A stretch of 64,000 nucleotides of DNA, from positions 28,631 to 92,630 of the forward strand of contig JADGBZ010000006.1 in NCBI GenBank assembly GCA_015231175.1, written 5' to 3'. This DNA is from Magnetococcales bacterium (GTDB lineage Bacteria > Pseudomonadota > Magnetococcia > Magnetococcales > DC0425bin3). The position numbers were made by a program, and so were the translations under genes. Of the stretch, positions 43,209 to 52,835 are shown in pieces. Every line of letters begins with the position of its first letter. Within the stretch, counting starts at the first letter, position 1. The notes beneath the pieces are model-generated. The model worked only from the letters and a program-made list of their open reading frames with translations. It searched no databases and had not been told where the DNA came from.

Positions 43209-43505
43209 CCCCACCGCAAGAACCACTCTGGAAAATATCACGAGGTATCAAAGGGCCACACCACGCACCACCACTCACCCTCGCCGCAACGCCACCGAGC
43301 CGCACCCCGAGCTGATTTTAGCACAAGCCACATCCAGATGACAGTTTGTCCCACCATAAAAACATCCGTCACAACAATCTGTGGAGATCTTCGCGAAAAT
43401 CCCTTGCTTTCGGGCACAATTCGCCCAAAATCGTCCCCAGCAGTGTGGGGCAGAGATGCCAGAAACCCTTTCCGTCAAGCCAGCAAGTCTGAAGGGGGAA
43501 TAAAG

Positions 43506-43781
43506 TTGACAAAATCCCAACTCATCCAGTCAGTCGCAGAACAGCACAATTTGACCCGACAAGAAGCTGAAACCGTGGTGTCGTCTGTCTTTGGCAACAT
43601 CACCCAGGCACTGGAACGTGGAGACCGCGTCGAGTTGCGTGGTTTCGGCGCCTTCAGCGTGCGCCTGCGCCCAGCGCGTGAAGGCCGCAATCCAAAAACA
43701 GGTGACCTGGTATCCATCCCTGAAAAGCGCACACCGTTTTTCAAGGCCGGCAAGGAAATGCGCCGCAGGGTGGACTCCTGA
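43506..43781 (+). CDS. ihfB: Integration host factor beta-subunit / HU-family DNA-bending protein
   Basis: A 91-aa nucleoid protein that bends DNA. It starts with TTG (LTKSQLIQSV) preceded by AAGGGGGAATAAAG. The arm and core, ELRGFGAFSVRLRPAREGRN followed by PKTGDLVSIPEKRTPFFKAGKEMRRRV, match IHF-beta better than HU because of the RGFG...R.GRNPKTG pattern and the FKAGKE end. Divergent from the FGE-like gene across a 297-bp gap that shows no other gene. Confidence 0.9.
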   Translation: MTKSQLIQSVAEQHNLTRQEAETVVSSVFGNITQALERGDRVELRGFGAFSVRLRPAREGRNPKTGDLVSIPEKRTPFFKAGKEMRRRVDS

Positions 43782-43868
43782 AACCACCCGCCAGGGTGTT
43801 GCCAGGGCATGCCATGGGCACCCTGCCCGTTCTCCTGATCGGTTCTGTCGGTGCCGTCCCGGTCGTAC

Positions 43869-43896
43869 TCCCATGCTGACTGCGGTCAGCATGGGA
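43869..43896. other. Perfect 12-bp inverted repeat downstream of ihfB
   Basis: TCCCATGCTGAC-TGCG-GTCAGCATGGGA, 88 bp past the ihfB stop, with no T-run. The surrounding gap 43782-44212 (431 bp) holds no supported gene. The hairpin may end the ihfB transcript or be a REP-like element. Confidence 0.6.
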
Positions 43897-44212
43897 GACG
43901 GTTCCTGCGGTGTTCGCTTTTCCCCCGGACCTGCTCCTCCTCGCCATCCTCTCCCCTCCGCAAAACAGGTCGCTGCTGCCACCCCGAGAGCGTGCGGCAT
44001 GTCCGATGCTTGGCCCTCTGTGGCGCATCTGACAGCGGATCCGTGGCTGCCCTCGACCTTTTTTTGGCCCACAGCGCCGAACATCAAAGCACGACAACAT
44101 GGCAAACTATTTGCATGACTTCAACCCATCATGACGGGTCTCATGCAGTGACCCACCCTGGGTGGCGGTGACCCGAAGCAGATGTCGCTCCGCCAATAGA
44201 GGAGATGAAGCC

Positions 44213-44434
44213 ATGTTGCAAAATCAGATTCTCAAGCAGGAATTGACTGGTTTTTCCCTGCAAATCGACCCAAGCCTGCCGGTCATTCGGTATATCCTGG
44301 AGGGTGAGCCGATCGGCGTGGCTATACCCAGACCTGGCCTCGGTATTCCTCGTGCAAACATCGAGGAAGATGAGAGTTTCCTGCCCCCGCTGGAGAAACG
44401 TTGGTGCTGTGCGTCGGGCTTTTTGCCGCAATGA
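44213..44434 (+). CDS. Small hypothetical protein, 73 aa
   Basis: The ATG is preceded by GAGGAG at a good distance (9 nt). The product is a mixed alpha/beta-looking 73-residue peptide without TM segment or recognised motif. It is followed by the 8-bp hairpin GCCACCGG...CCGGTGGC at 44451-44482. Plausible but not proven as a gene. Confidence 0.45.
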   Translation: MLQNQILKQELTGFSLQIDPSLPVIRYILEGEPIGVAIPRPGLGIPRANIEEDESFLPPLEKRWCCASGFLPQ

Positions 44435-44559
44435 TGGGCCAGTCATGACAGCCACCGGAAAGCGTGCTGTCCCTCCGGTGGCGGGAGCGGTGTGACGGGT
44501 GCGCTGCGTCGCTGTGCCACGTCACCCGCGTCAATGTTCGTTCGAGTGGAGGAAACATC

Positions 44560-44739
44560 GTGAATACGCCGCAAAAGATGGCCGACCCCATGATGGCGGA
44601 ATTTTTGACGGAAAGCCGTCAAACAATGGTCATGTTGACCCAGAGTGACCTGCAAGCCTGGGTGCAAAACCTGGACCGGCTGGCGCATTCGAGCCGACAT
44701 CAAACCATCCCTGACCGTCTCCACACCCGGGCCCGCTAG
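44560..44739 (+). CDS. Small hypothetical protein, 59 aa
   Basis: GTG start with a strong GGAGGAAACATC leader. The product contains a helical stretch ([18 protein letters not shown], then [12 protein letters not shown]) reminiscent of phasin-like or other small amphipathic proteins, but I do not assign a family. It lies between the 73-aa ORF and tRNA-Pro. Could be a truncated remnant. Confidence 0.45.
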   Translation: MNTPQKMADPMMAEFLTESRQTMVMLTQSDLQAWVQNLDRLAHSSRHQTIPDRLHTRAR

Positions 44740-44781
44740 AAAAAAAGAGGGGCTCCGCAAGGCTGGGGCCATTTTGGCAAC

Positions 44782-44810
44782 TTGACAACCTTCCCAAACT
44801 CCACCAAGAT
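44782..44810 (+). promoter_or_regulatory. Candidate sigma-70 promoter for tRNA-Pro
   Basis: A perfect -35 TTGACA (44782-44787), 17-bp spacer and weak -10 CAAGAT (44805-44810), followed by the GC-rich discriminator GCGCGGGC typical of stable-RNA promoters. Predicted start at about 44817, some 48 bp before the tRNA. Confidence 0.45.
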
Positions 44811-44864
44811 GCGCGGGCAGTTGAGGCCCGCCGTGGTTGCTGGCGGCTTAAGCAGATGGTCGGA

Positions 44865-44941
<77 letters not shown>

Positions 44942-45104
44942 ATCTTTGCGGTCGGGAAGTGTCCTGTTTCTGTTTGGGTCGGCGGGCTGTACAACTTCGG
45001 AGCCTCCTCTTGCGGCCCGTATGTTGTAGCCTTCTTCCCTTTCCTCACCCTGCGTGATACTTTGAGCGGCGTCCCCTGTCACTACTCTAGGACCGGATGC
45101 CAGC

Positions 45105-46082
45105 ATGAAGTTGCGACGCCTGCCCCAGCTCCTGAGATGGTCCCAACGTCGACGCATCTGCGGGGCGTGTTTCGCCGATCCCTGGCGGGCATCCCTTCTC
45201 CTCACCTTTCTCACCAAAAATCCTTTCCAGCTTCAATGTGTTCACGGCCTGACCCACCCGTTCGAGTGGGCCGATCACCCCCTTTGGGACTGGCTCTCCA
45301 GTCATCAAGCGGTCCGGGTCGGCATGTCCGACACGGGGGATCTGCTGATCAGACAGGATAAGCATCCCACCTTCGCCCTGCGCCCCGGAACCAGCGACGG
45401 GGAGATGTTCCGGGATATTGTCATCGAAGATGAGTACCAGCTGGCCACGTTGCCTGAACGCCTCCACACGGTGTTGGACGTAGGCGCCAATATCGGCCTC
45501 TTCGGCTGCCTCCTCCTGGAACGAGCCGACAAGGTGTTCCTGGTCGAACCTGACCCCGACAACGTCCTACAAATCAAAAAAAATCTGGCCCTGCACAAAA
45601 AAAAAAACGCCACAGTGCTACAAATGGCTGTCTCGGGAGAGTCAAACCAGACCGTGGACTTTTTTTCCCACAAACGGAAAAAATGTTGCAACACGTTGCT
45701 GCCAGGCAGTTTCAAACCCTGTGACTCCGATGCCATCCAGGTAAAACAGGTCAAGACCATCTCCCTGCGGGATCTGCTCCAGTGGACCGGCGAAAACACC
45801 GTGGATCTGCTCAAGTGCGATGTCGAGGGGGCAGAGTATGACATCGTTGCCGCAGCGGCAAAGGATGGTTCCCTGGCAAAGTTTTCCGCCATCCTCATGG
45901 AGGTGCATGTCCGAAACAAGGATGGCCTGGCCGCAGCCGATACCCTGCTGGAACAGATTCGCCAGAGCGGGTTTTCCGTTCAACGTCTCGACTCCAAACC
46001 AGGAATCAAACAAAACAAAAACGCTGGCAAGGCCCTTGGCTTCAATATTTTTTGCCGGGCCTCCACCCCAGCCGGGGAGTAG
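45105..46082 (+). CDS. FkbM-family SAM-dependent methyltransferase
   Basis: A 325-aa protein. The Rossmann methyltransferase core starts with [18 protein letters not shown] (motif I, about residues 124-141), then [10 protein letters not shown] (motif II) and the FkbM signature [16 protein letters not shown] (about 235-250). In the family it O-methylates sugars or small molecules; the substrate here is unknown. The N-terminal about 100 residues are unassigned. It is followed 17 bp later by the kinase-like gene, so it could share transcription with the signalling cluster. Confidence 0.85.
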   Translation: MKLRRLPQLLRWSQRRRICGACFADPWRASLLLTFLTKNPFQLQCVHGLTHPFEWADHPLWDWLSSHQAVRVGMSDTGDLLIRQDKHPTFALRPGTSDGEMFRDIVIEDEYQLATLPERLHTVLDVGANIGLFGCLLLERADKVFLVEPDPDNVLQIKKNLALHKKKNATVLQMAVSGESNQTVDFFSHKRKKCCNTLLPGSFKPCDSDAIQVKQVKTISLRDLLQWTGENTVDLLKCDVEGAEYDIVAAAAKDGSLAKFSAILMEVHVRNKDGLAAADTLLEQIRQSGFSVQRLDSKPGIKQNKNAGKALGFNIFCRASTPAGE

Positions 46083-46099
46083 AACAAGGAGACACAGGC

Positions 46100-47308
46100 A
46101 TGCCTGAAAAAAATCAATCTCTGCCTCCGGAAACAACTGTGTTGGCAGATTCTCTCTCCTTGGCCAAGGATGGCGCACTCCAGGTCATGCCGCAGGAGAT
46201 GGGACGGTCAGATCGAATCAATGCCCTGATCATCAATGATCTACAGTCGCCTCTCGGCGCCATGGCAGGCCTGTTGGACCTGGTTTTGCGGGATGTGGAC
46301 GCCTTGCGGCCCGACCAGGCCGCCCTCGTGCAACGCGCCTACGACATCACCCGGAGCCTCTCCCAATCCACTCAACGCCTTTTCCACCTGTATGGGGCGC
46401 GTCATGCCGGTCTGACCCCGAATGCCATATTCATACCCGGCCAGGAGGTCGTCAATGCCGCCGTGACCCTGGCATCCCCGCAGGCCAAATGGCGCCAGAT
46501 CAAGATTGTCACCCATATCCCAAGTGAGTTACGCCTGTTCGGGGATCCCACCCTGTTGAAGGAGGTCACGCTTGAGCTGCTCCTGAACGCCATCAACGTC
46601 ACCAAACCCGATGGTCAGGTGGATTTGGAGATGACGGAACATGTGGACCGTGGCCCGGGAGAGGCGCCCTGGATCACCTGCTCGGTCCGGGACCAGGGAG
46701 ACGGTATTGCGGCGGAAGATCAACAAGAACTGTTTACGGAAAAAGGCACAGTGTCCGTCAAGTCATCTCTTGGCGGGCGGCGCAAGCGCGGCACCAGCCT
46801 GGGGCTACCCCTGGCGTCCCGTATCGTGGCAGCGCATGGCGGCATGCTGGAGGTAACGTCGGAAGTCGGCAAGGGAAGTGCATTTCACATGCGGTTGCCC
46901 AACCCAAAACCCCGGGTTCTGCTTGTGGATGATCAACAACTGGATCTGGATTTTCTGGCCACGATGCTTGACTCCCTCAACATCGACGTGATCAAGGCCA
47001 GGAGCGGCCCTCTGGCCCTGGTCGCCCTGGGTGAGGGAGCCCGCAACATCCATCACGGCTCGGGTATCGATCTGGTCGTGACCGACATCGCCATGCCGGT
47101 CATGAATGGATTCGAGCTGCTGGAACAGATCGTCCGGGATCCCCTCACCGCCTCGATCCCGGTGATCCTGTTGACCGGCGAAGAGTCCATGGTCCAAAGA
47201 GTCAAAGGATTCCGGATGGGCGCGGCTGATTTTATCATGAAGCCTGTGCAACCCACCGACTTTCTGGCAAGCGTTCGCCGCCTGATGTGCCTGACACCCG
47301 GTTATTGA
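46100..47308 (+). CDS. Histidine-kinase-like protein with Asn in place of the phospho-acceptor His, fused to a receiver
   Basis: A 402-aa cytosolic protein; the ATG is preceded by AAGGAG. The dimerisation helix reads NALIINDLQSPLGAMAGLLD. Residue 46 is Asn where HisKA proteins have the phosphorylated His (HDLR.PL). The HATPase domain looks usable: N-box ELLLNAI, G1 DQGDGI, G2 GTSLGLPLASRIV. A C-terminal receiver (about 285-400) has VDDQ, Asp in VTDIAMPV, LTGE and MKPV. Without His it cannot self-phosphorylate canonically; it may be an allosteric pseudokinase or phosphatase. Next genes are a REC-Hpt protein and the PilZ protein, suggesting one pathway. Confidence 0.85.
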   Translation: MPEKNQSLPPETTVLADSLSLAKDGALQVMPQEMGRSDRINALIINDLQSPLGAMAGLLDLVLRDVDALRPDQAALVQRAYDITRSLSQSTQRLFHLYGARHAGLTPNAIFIPGQEVVNAAVTLASPQAKWRQIKIVTHIPSELRLFGDPTLLKEVTLELLLNAINVTKPDGQVDLEMTEHVDRGPGEAPWITCSVRDQGDGIAAEDQQELFTEKGTVSVKSSLGGRRKRGTSLGLPLASRIVAAHGGMLEVTSEVGKGSAFHMRLPNPKPRVLLVDDQQLDLDFLATMLDSLNIDVIKARSGPLALVALGEGARNIHHGSGIDLVVTDIAMPVMNGFELLEQIVRDPLTASIPVILLTGEESMVQRVKGFRMGAADFIMKPVQPTDFLASVRRLMCLTPGY

Positions 47309-47342
47309 CCTTTTTCCACCCAAGCGTTGCCGGGATCAATCC

Positions 47343-48179
47343 ATGACCCATACAGAGAATCTCGTCGGCGGGACGCACTTCCCGGACCACATCCGCGTAC
47401 TGCTGGTGGATGATGAATCCATCAACCGTCAGGTCACAACCACCATGTTGAAACACCTTGGCATCACGGTCGAGGTGGCTGAAAACGGAAAAGAGGCATT
47501 GGATTTGCTACAGCAGCGTCACTACAACCTCGTTCTGATGGATTGCCAGATGCCCTGCATGGATGGATATGAGGCTACCCGGGAGTTTCGCCGCCTGGAG
47601 AGTCGGCGCGCCACTGCTCCCTCCTTGCCCATTCTGGCCCTCTCCTCCTTCTCCGTGGCGAAAGAGAGACAGCTCTGTTTGGCCGCAGGCATGGATGATT
47701 GTTTGACAAAACCGGTTACGTTACGAATACTTCAGGAAAAATTGATGTTTTGGCTGGGATTGGGCGCCGCTGCACCGGCACAGGGGGGCAGGGTTGACCA
47801 GCACCAGGATCCCGTAAAAATATTGGATGCAAAGAAGCTGGCTGACCTCAAGCAAGCATTGGCGGGTGTTCCCGGCGCCTTTGCCGACCTGGTTGGCCAG
47901 TTTCTTGACAAATCGGAGTCCCAAATCGTAGAGATCAACCAGGCTTTGATTGTCGGGGAGTTTGCCCTCGTACAGCGCAGGGCCCACAGCCTGAAATCCC
48001 AAAGCGCCACCTTTGGCGCCATGACCCTTTCGGATCTGCTGAAACAATTGGAGCTGCATGCCCGTTCCGGGGATCTCTCCGCAGCGACGAACGCCTTGAA
48101 ACGGGTGCAGACCGAGTTCAGTCACGTCAAGACGGCCTTGGAAAACGAACGCCTCCCGCAACCTCAGCCCCTTGCCTGA
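47343..48179 (+). CDS. Receiver-Hpt phosphorelay protein
   Basis: A 278-aa protein. The receiver (about 17-140) has VDDESIN, acceptor Asp in LMDCQMPC, LSSF and TKPV. After a linker, the Hpt domain (about 165-265) has RRAHSLKSQSATFGAMTLSD with the phospho-acceptor His. It lies 34 bp after the kinase-like gene and 8 bp before the PilZ gene. It can relay phosphate Asp to His (or back), and its neighbours suggest control of the downstream membrane complex. Confidence 0.9.
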   Translation: MTHTENLVGGTHFPDHIRVLLVDDESINRQVTTTMLKHLGITVEVAENGKEALDLLQQRHYNLVLMDCQMPCMDGYEATREFRRLESRRATAPSLPILALSSFSVAKERQLCLAAGMDDCLTKPVTLRILQEKLMFWLGLGAAAPAQGGRVDQHQDPVKILDAKKLADLKQALAGVPGAFADLVGQFLDKSESQIVEINQALIVGEFALVQRRAHSLKSQSATFGAMTLSDLLKQLELHARSGDLSAATNALKRVQTEFSHVKTALENERLPQPQPLA

Positions 48180-48187
48180 AGAGATCC

Positions 48188-51100
48188 ATGGACACTCAGA
48201 CAATATCCCGGGAAAACCCTTTTTTTGTCTACTATGGGGGGATCGTTGTCAGTTGGTTTGCAGACGGAAGCCGCGTCCGGACATCCTCCGATGACCTGAT
48301 AACCTGGATCACACCCTCCACATCCTGGAGCGATGCCGAATCCCCGGAAACCCATGGTGACAAACCTGGCACTTTCCTGGATGAAACCCGGGTCAGCATA
48401 TTGCAGCAGAAGGTCAAGAAGCTTCGCGCCTCCCTGTTGGAAGAGGCGAAGCACACCCGGGAGAGGGGCGCCACCGGTCCCAGCACAAAACCCCTGACCC
48501 AACAATTCGAACTCTTCCGACTGGCCTTGATGCAGCGCAACGAAGGGGTGGTGACCGAAAACCCCTTCTACGAACTGGCCCGCATCCTGTTTGAACTCAA
48601 CCTGGTCGCCCTGCGGTCCGCTTTTGTCGCCCATCAAAGGCATATCAGCGCCCCCCCTCCCCCCCCCATCAAGGTCACGCGGTCCTTGGCCAACATTTGG
48701 GGATCAGGAACCGGAGGTCTCTCCTTGTGGCGAAAAATTCGTGAAACCCTGACCAAGACCGGCAACCTGGGAAAGTTTCTGCTGGGTCTTTTTCTCTATT
48801 GCGGTTCCTCCCTGACCACGGCCATGGGAGCCAACGATCTGTTTCAGAATCCCTCGTTTATCAAGCTGTTCGGCGAAGAGCTGGCCGGTCAGGAACATCA
48901 AAGTACCCGCTTGCTCCTCTCCCTGGCAGTGGGGCTCCTGCTCTCCTCGGTCATTCTGGATTTCAAGTCACGCCTGTTTCAGGGGATCGCGTCCACCGGC
49001 GCGGTCTTCCGGGGCATGTTGACCACGTTTCGCCGCTATCCCCGCTGGTTTGTCGTGGCCTTCTTTCTTACCGGCGTCTCCATTTCGACCAACTTTGACG
49101 GCATCGTGCTGCTGACTTCTAAATCCAGTGACCTCCAGCAACAGTGGTTTGTCATTCGCGACCAGGTCAGCGCCGCCCTAGGCGACCCCAAGACAGCCAA
49201 CCCGGAAAAACCCAGCACCCTCCACGATATCCGTGTCGGTCTGGAAGGGAAGGTCAAGGCAGCTCTGGAGAAGTTTCAGAGCGTCCCGCAGGACGAGATG
49301 CGCGGCATCGCCAGCAGTGGCATTTCGCTGAAAGGCCCCCGCTATTGGGGAAAACATTACATCATCCACGGGGGATATCAGCCCGGGCAACGCGATGTCA
49401 GTCGGGAATCCGACAAAAAAAGCGCTCTGGCCACCGAAATCGATACCATGCTGCGTGCGTCCAAACTGGACCTGAAAGTCTCCCTGAATGATCGCGTCAA
49501 GCACATCATGGCCGAATACGACCGGGATTTCCGGAACATGGAAAGCATCGTCGGCCACGAGATGCAGTCGCTGGAAAACCTCATGAACTTTGACTCGTTG
49601 ACCCTGAAAAACTCCGGAACTGTCCTGGCACTGGAGCCTTATCACGTCAACGAAAAGGTTCAAACCATTGTCGTTGCTCTGGAAAAAAGCAAAAATCGCT
49701 TTGGCGTAACCGCCAAAAAAATTGAGAGCTTGAGCGAAGAGTACGTGCAACTGCTCCGCACCGTGGACCGGGCCGGAACCCCCTCCAATGTCAACTATGA
49801 TATCCATATCAAGATTGACATCCCTCAGATCAGCGCTATCGACAAGTTGAAAGAGGGTGGCATCCCCATGGCCAAGCGGCGCAGTATCCCCGAGTTGTAC
49901 GCTTTTCTGTTGAACCATTATGGCGTCGTTCTGGGCCTGTCTTTTCTGATCTTGATCCTTGTCGTCGCCATCAGCATGGATCTCTCCGATCCCATCCTCT
50001 ACAGCACCATGGTGGCGCGCTGGGGCCGCCGCGACCAGGAGTTTCTGGCTGAAAACATCCAGCGTTTCATCGAGTGGGAGGCAGATCATGTCGCCAAAAT
50101 CCGCACCTTTCTGGTGCGCTCCGACGTGCGCCCGCTGATGCCCTCTGTCCCCTGCCCCAAAAAAGAGATCATCCACCTGGCCCTGCACGAGCTTTTGGAA
50201 GATACCAACCCCATCGTCAAGGATGCCTCGACCCGCTCTTTTGTCGAACATCTTCGCTATTGGTTCATGGGACTTTTCACCACGGCCCGCGTTGCCGCAG
50301 TGGAGGCCTACAATGCCCGGCAAACCCTGATCAGCGACTACTACCGGCGGCATGAGGCCTACGCGCCCAATCTGTTGAACCGTATCTTCCCCGGCCTGTT
50401 CAGACCGATCGGCAACGCCTACTATACTTTCGGTGCATGCCGTGAAGAAGTTATTGATAAAATTGCAAAAACAAGAGATAAGTTCAATGCCGCACTGGAC
50501 TCGGAGCACGCCAGGATGGCCCAAATCGTGGTGGCGGAGACCACCACGGACAAGGAGGGATCCACACATATCAGCTCCTCCAGATCCTCCTCCTTTTTTG
50601 CTGAAATCCGGCGTCATGTCAAAAACACCCTGTATACCGTGTTTTTGCGTCCTTTGACCCCCCCCGACCGCCGTCCCTTCCCCCTGACCCGCGTGGGCTG
50701 GCTGTACTCCACGAGTCAAAGCATGGCCGCCTCTCTGGATCGCAAGAACGTCCTGGAACAACTTCTGCCGTTCCTTCTCACCTCATTGAACGACCGCTTT
50801 CCTGACATACGGAGCCGTTTTCTGACCCCCTTGACACAATCCTTGACCCGGATCACCAAACCGGAAGGTCTGATCTCGGCGTTCAAGATCGAGGCGTTGC
50901 AAAAGGAGTTTGCAAACCTTGAGCGGGGGTATTTTGAACTCCTCGGCCTGGCGCATTTTCACCGCTCCCTGTTCCATGAGGGGGTCTTTCTGCAAGTAGT
51001 CAAGGCCAATAACCTGACTGAGGTGGAAAATATCCTGAAAAATGCTGACCAAAAATTTGACAGCAAACCGATGGAACGCCAGATTGCCCGTCTAGAGGAT

Positions 51101-52801
51101 CGTGTCAGCCAGATCCTGCAACTGATCGACAACCTGGTTTCGCAACAGGATACCCTCATCTTCACCTTGACCCGCATCCGCAAAGATCATCTGAGCCCCA
51201 TCCATGCCATCATGGAACACCTCAAATTCAGGGAGGTATTCGAGGTCACCCTGGGCATCGACCGGCTGGAGTGCAGCCTGAGTACCATCGAAGATTTTTT
51301 ACTGGACCTTTGGGACAGCCGAAAAATAGTGGAGCGCCCCAGCCACAAACAAAATGGTCGCTCCGCCGCAAAAAAATCCCTCGGCGGAGACTCTCTCCAC
51401 GAAATTATCTCCATTATCAGCTTTGACCGGGAAACAGGTGAATTCATTTTGCTCCGCCAGGTACAAAATCTTGAAAGGATGTGTCAGACAACCCATGAGC
51501 TTTTGAATTCCACCATCTTTGTCCTGACCCTGGTCGACAAGATCGCCACCAAAATCCGGACACAAATGGACGAGGCGTTGCGATCTCTGCACGAGATCCA
51601 CGAGATCGAACCCCTGTTTCTCTTTGGATCTGATAACCCGGACGACCCAGCCCAACATGACAAACGGGTCTTTCTCGAAAACTACCGCCTGTTCCTGCGT
51701 TCCATTCCCTTACAGATCAACTCCATGAAGGATCGGCTTGACCTGCTGCTGAACAATCCCGACATTGCCGAACCACACAATGTGGCCCTGTGCCGCGCCC
51801 TGGAGTCCCAATGCTTCAAACTGTTCAGCTTCCTGAAAAATTGCCTGGAGTATCTCCAGGGCAAGCGGGACTCGGTCGGCCTTTCGACCGCCCTGGTCCA
51901 AATGTATCCAGGCCAAATGGGAAGCCAGGTCGGAGGGGCCCTCCGATCAGAATCACCTACCCTACCCGAGTTGGAAGAGGATGCCTTGCCGACTGGTGTC
52001 CCCCTGGCCAAGATCATGGGACAAATTCGCCGTGAGCTGGAGGAGACACGCAGCGTATTGTTGGCCATCAACCAGTTGGAATGGAAAGCCCTGGAGTGTC
52101 CCATCCCCCCGCAGGAACTGATGAAGACCTTCAAGACCCATCAACCTTTCCTGAAGCATCTCACCCTGTCGATTGAGGATTCACAGGCAACGCTTGGCGC
52201 CATCCAGTCGTCGATCGACCAGGGAGACCCGGAAGAGAGAATCCAGTCCGCCCTGTTACCCTTGTATCAACAAACCCGGGTCTATCTGCAAAGGGTGAAG
52301 CATATTCACACACAGGTCTCCATCTCTCCCGTCATCGACCGCCGTCTGCAAGCGGAAAACAATGCGGCTGGAGACCCACCCAAGGTTGACCACAAGCGCT
52401 CCAAAGATTCTCTGCTGTACGAGTTCTGTGGTACTTCGTATCATGGTTCCCGACGTCGGGCCGAGCGCACACAGGTCAACAGCTCCTTTGAACTGACGTT
52501 GGCCTCGGGGGGTACCATAACCGGGCAGACGGTAGATATCAGCAAGTCTGGTCTGGCCGTGGAGAGCGACACCCCGGACCCCTCCTGGGCCAAGGAGATG
52601 CAGGGAACCGTAACCTTGGGCATCGATCCCGACAAATCGGAATTTTCCTGTTACCTGGTGCGGGTCGCCGGCAAAAGGGCGGCCATGACCATCGCCAACA
52701 AGGATGAGGACCGTTTTGTCAAACTGGTCCGCGACAGGGTTTTGGGTGGCGCTGTAGGGGGGCTCGTGACCCTGGACTCGGAGTTTACCATCTCCCTCTG
52801 A
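48188..52801 (+). CDS. Giant membrane signalling protein with C-terminal PilZ domain (1537 aa)
   Basis: GAAGAG precedes the ATG. Three TM helices cluster at about 195-214, 241-257 and 286-303, a fourth is at about 580-598, and about 270 residues lie between TM3 and TM4. If the N-terminus is cytosolic, that span is periplasmic and the long helical region after 600 is cytosolic. Near the C-terminus (about 1420-1525) SRRRAERTQ followed by DISKSGLAVE fits the PilZ RxxxR...DxSxxG c-di-GMP-binding signature. No enzyme domain recognised between. It sits 8 bp after the REC-Hpt gene and 34 bp before a CNB gene. Likely a c-di-GMP-responsive sensor or adaptor for the motor-like genes downstream. Confidence 0.8.
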   Translation: MDTQTISRENPFFVYYGGIVVSWFADGSRVRTSSDDLITWITPSTSWSDAESPETHGDKPGTFLDETRVSILQQKVKKLRASLLEEAKHTRERGATGPSTKPLTQQFELFRLALMQRNEGVVTENPFYELARILFELNLVALRSAFVAHQRHISAPPPPPIKVTRSLANIWGSGTGGLSLWRKIRETLTKTGNLGKFLLGLFLYCGSSLTTAMGANDLFQNPSFIKLFGEELAGQEHQSTRLLLSLAVGLLLSSVILDFKSRLFQGIASTGAVFRGMLTTFRRYPRWFVVAFFLTGVSISTNFDGIVLLTSKSSDLQQQWFVIRDQVSAALGDPKTANPEKPSTLHDIRVGLEGKVKAALEKFQSVPQDEMRGIASSGISLKGPRYWGKHYIIHGGYQPGQRDVSRESDKKSALATEIDTMLRASKLDLKVSLNDRVKHIMAEYDRDFRNMESIVGHEMQSLENLMNFDSLTLKNSGTVLALEPYHVNEKVQTIVVALEKSKNRFGVTAKKIESLSEEYVQLLRTVDRAGTPSNVNYDIHIKIDIPQISAIDKLKEGGIPMAKRRSIPELYAFLLNHYGVVLGLSFLILILVVAISMDLSDPILYSTMVARWGRRDQEFLAENIQRFIEWEADHVAKIRTFLVRSDVRPLMPSVPCPKKEIIHLALHELLEDTNPIVKDASTRSFVEHLRYWFMGLFTTARVAAVEAYNARQTLISDYYRRHEAYAPNLLNRIFPGLFRPIGNAYYTFGACREEVIDKIAKTRDKFNAALDSEHARMAQIVVAETTTDKEGSTHISSSRSSSFFAEIRRHVKNTLYTVFLRPLTPPDRRPFPLTRVGWLYSTSQSMAASLDRKNVLEQLLPFLLTSLNDRFPDIRSRFLTPLTQSLTRITKPEGLISAFKIEALQKEFANLERGYFELLGLAHFHRSLFHEGVFLQVVKANNLTEVENILKNADQKFDSKPMERQIARLEDRVSQILQLIDNLVSQQDTLIFTLTRIRKDHLSPIHAIMEHLKFREVFEVTLGIDRLECSLSTIEDFLLDLWDSRKIVERPSHKQNGRSAAKKSLGGDSLHEIISIISFDRETGEFILLRQVQNLERMCQTTHELLNSTIFVLTLVDKIATKIRTQMDEALRSLHEIHEIEPLFLFGSDNPDDPAQHDKRVFLENYRLFLRSIPLQINSMKDRLDLLLNNPDIAEPHNVALCRALESQCFKLFSFLKNCLEYLQGKRDSVGLSTALVQMYPGQMGSQVGGALRSESPTLPELEEDALPTGVPLAKIMGQIRRELEETRSVLLAINQLEWKALECPIPPQELMKTFKTHQPFLKHLTLSIEDSQATLGAIQSSIDQGDPEERIQSALLPLYQQTRVYLQRVKHIHTQVSISPVIDRRLQAENNAAGDPPKVDHKRSKDSLLYEFCGTSYHGSRRRAERTQVNSSFELTLASGGTITGQTVDISKSGLAVESDTPDPSWAKEMQGTVTLGIDPDKSEFSCYLVRVAGKRAAMTIANKDEDRFVKLVRDRVLGGAVGGLVTLDSEFTISL

Positions 52802-52835
52802 CACCACATCGTCCATCAGCTCCAGGTCATGTGCC

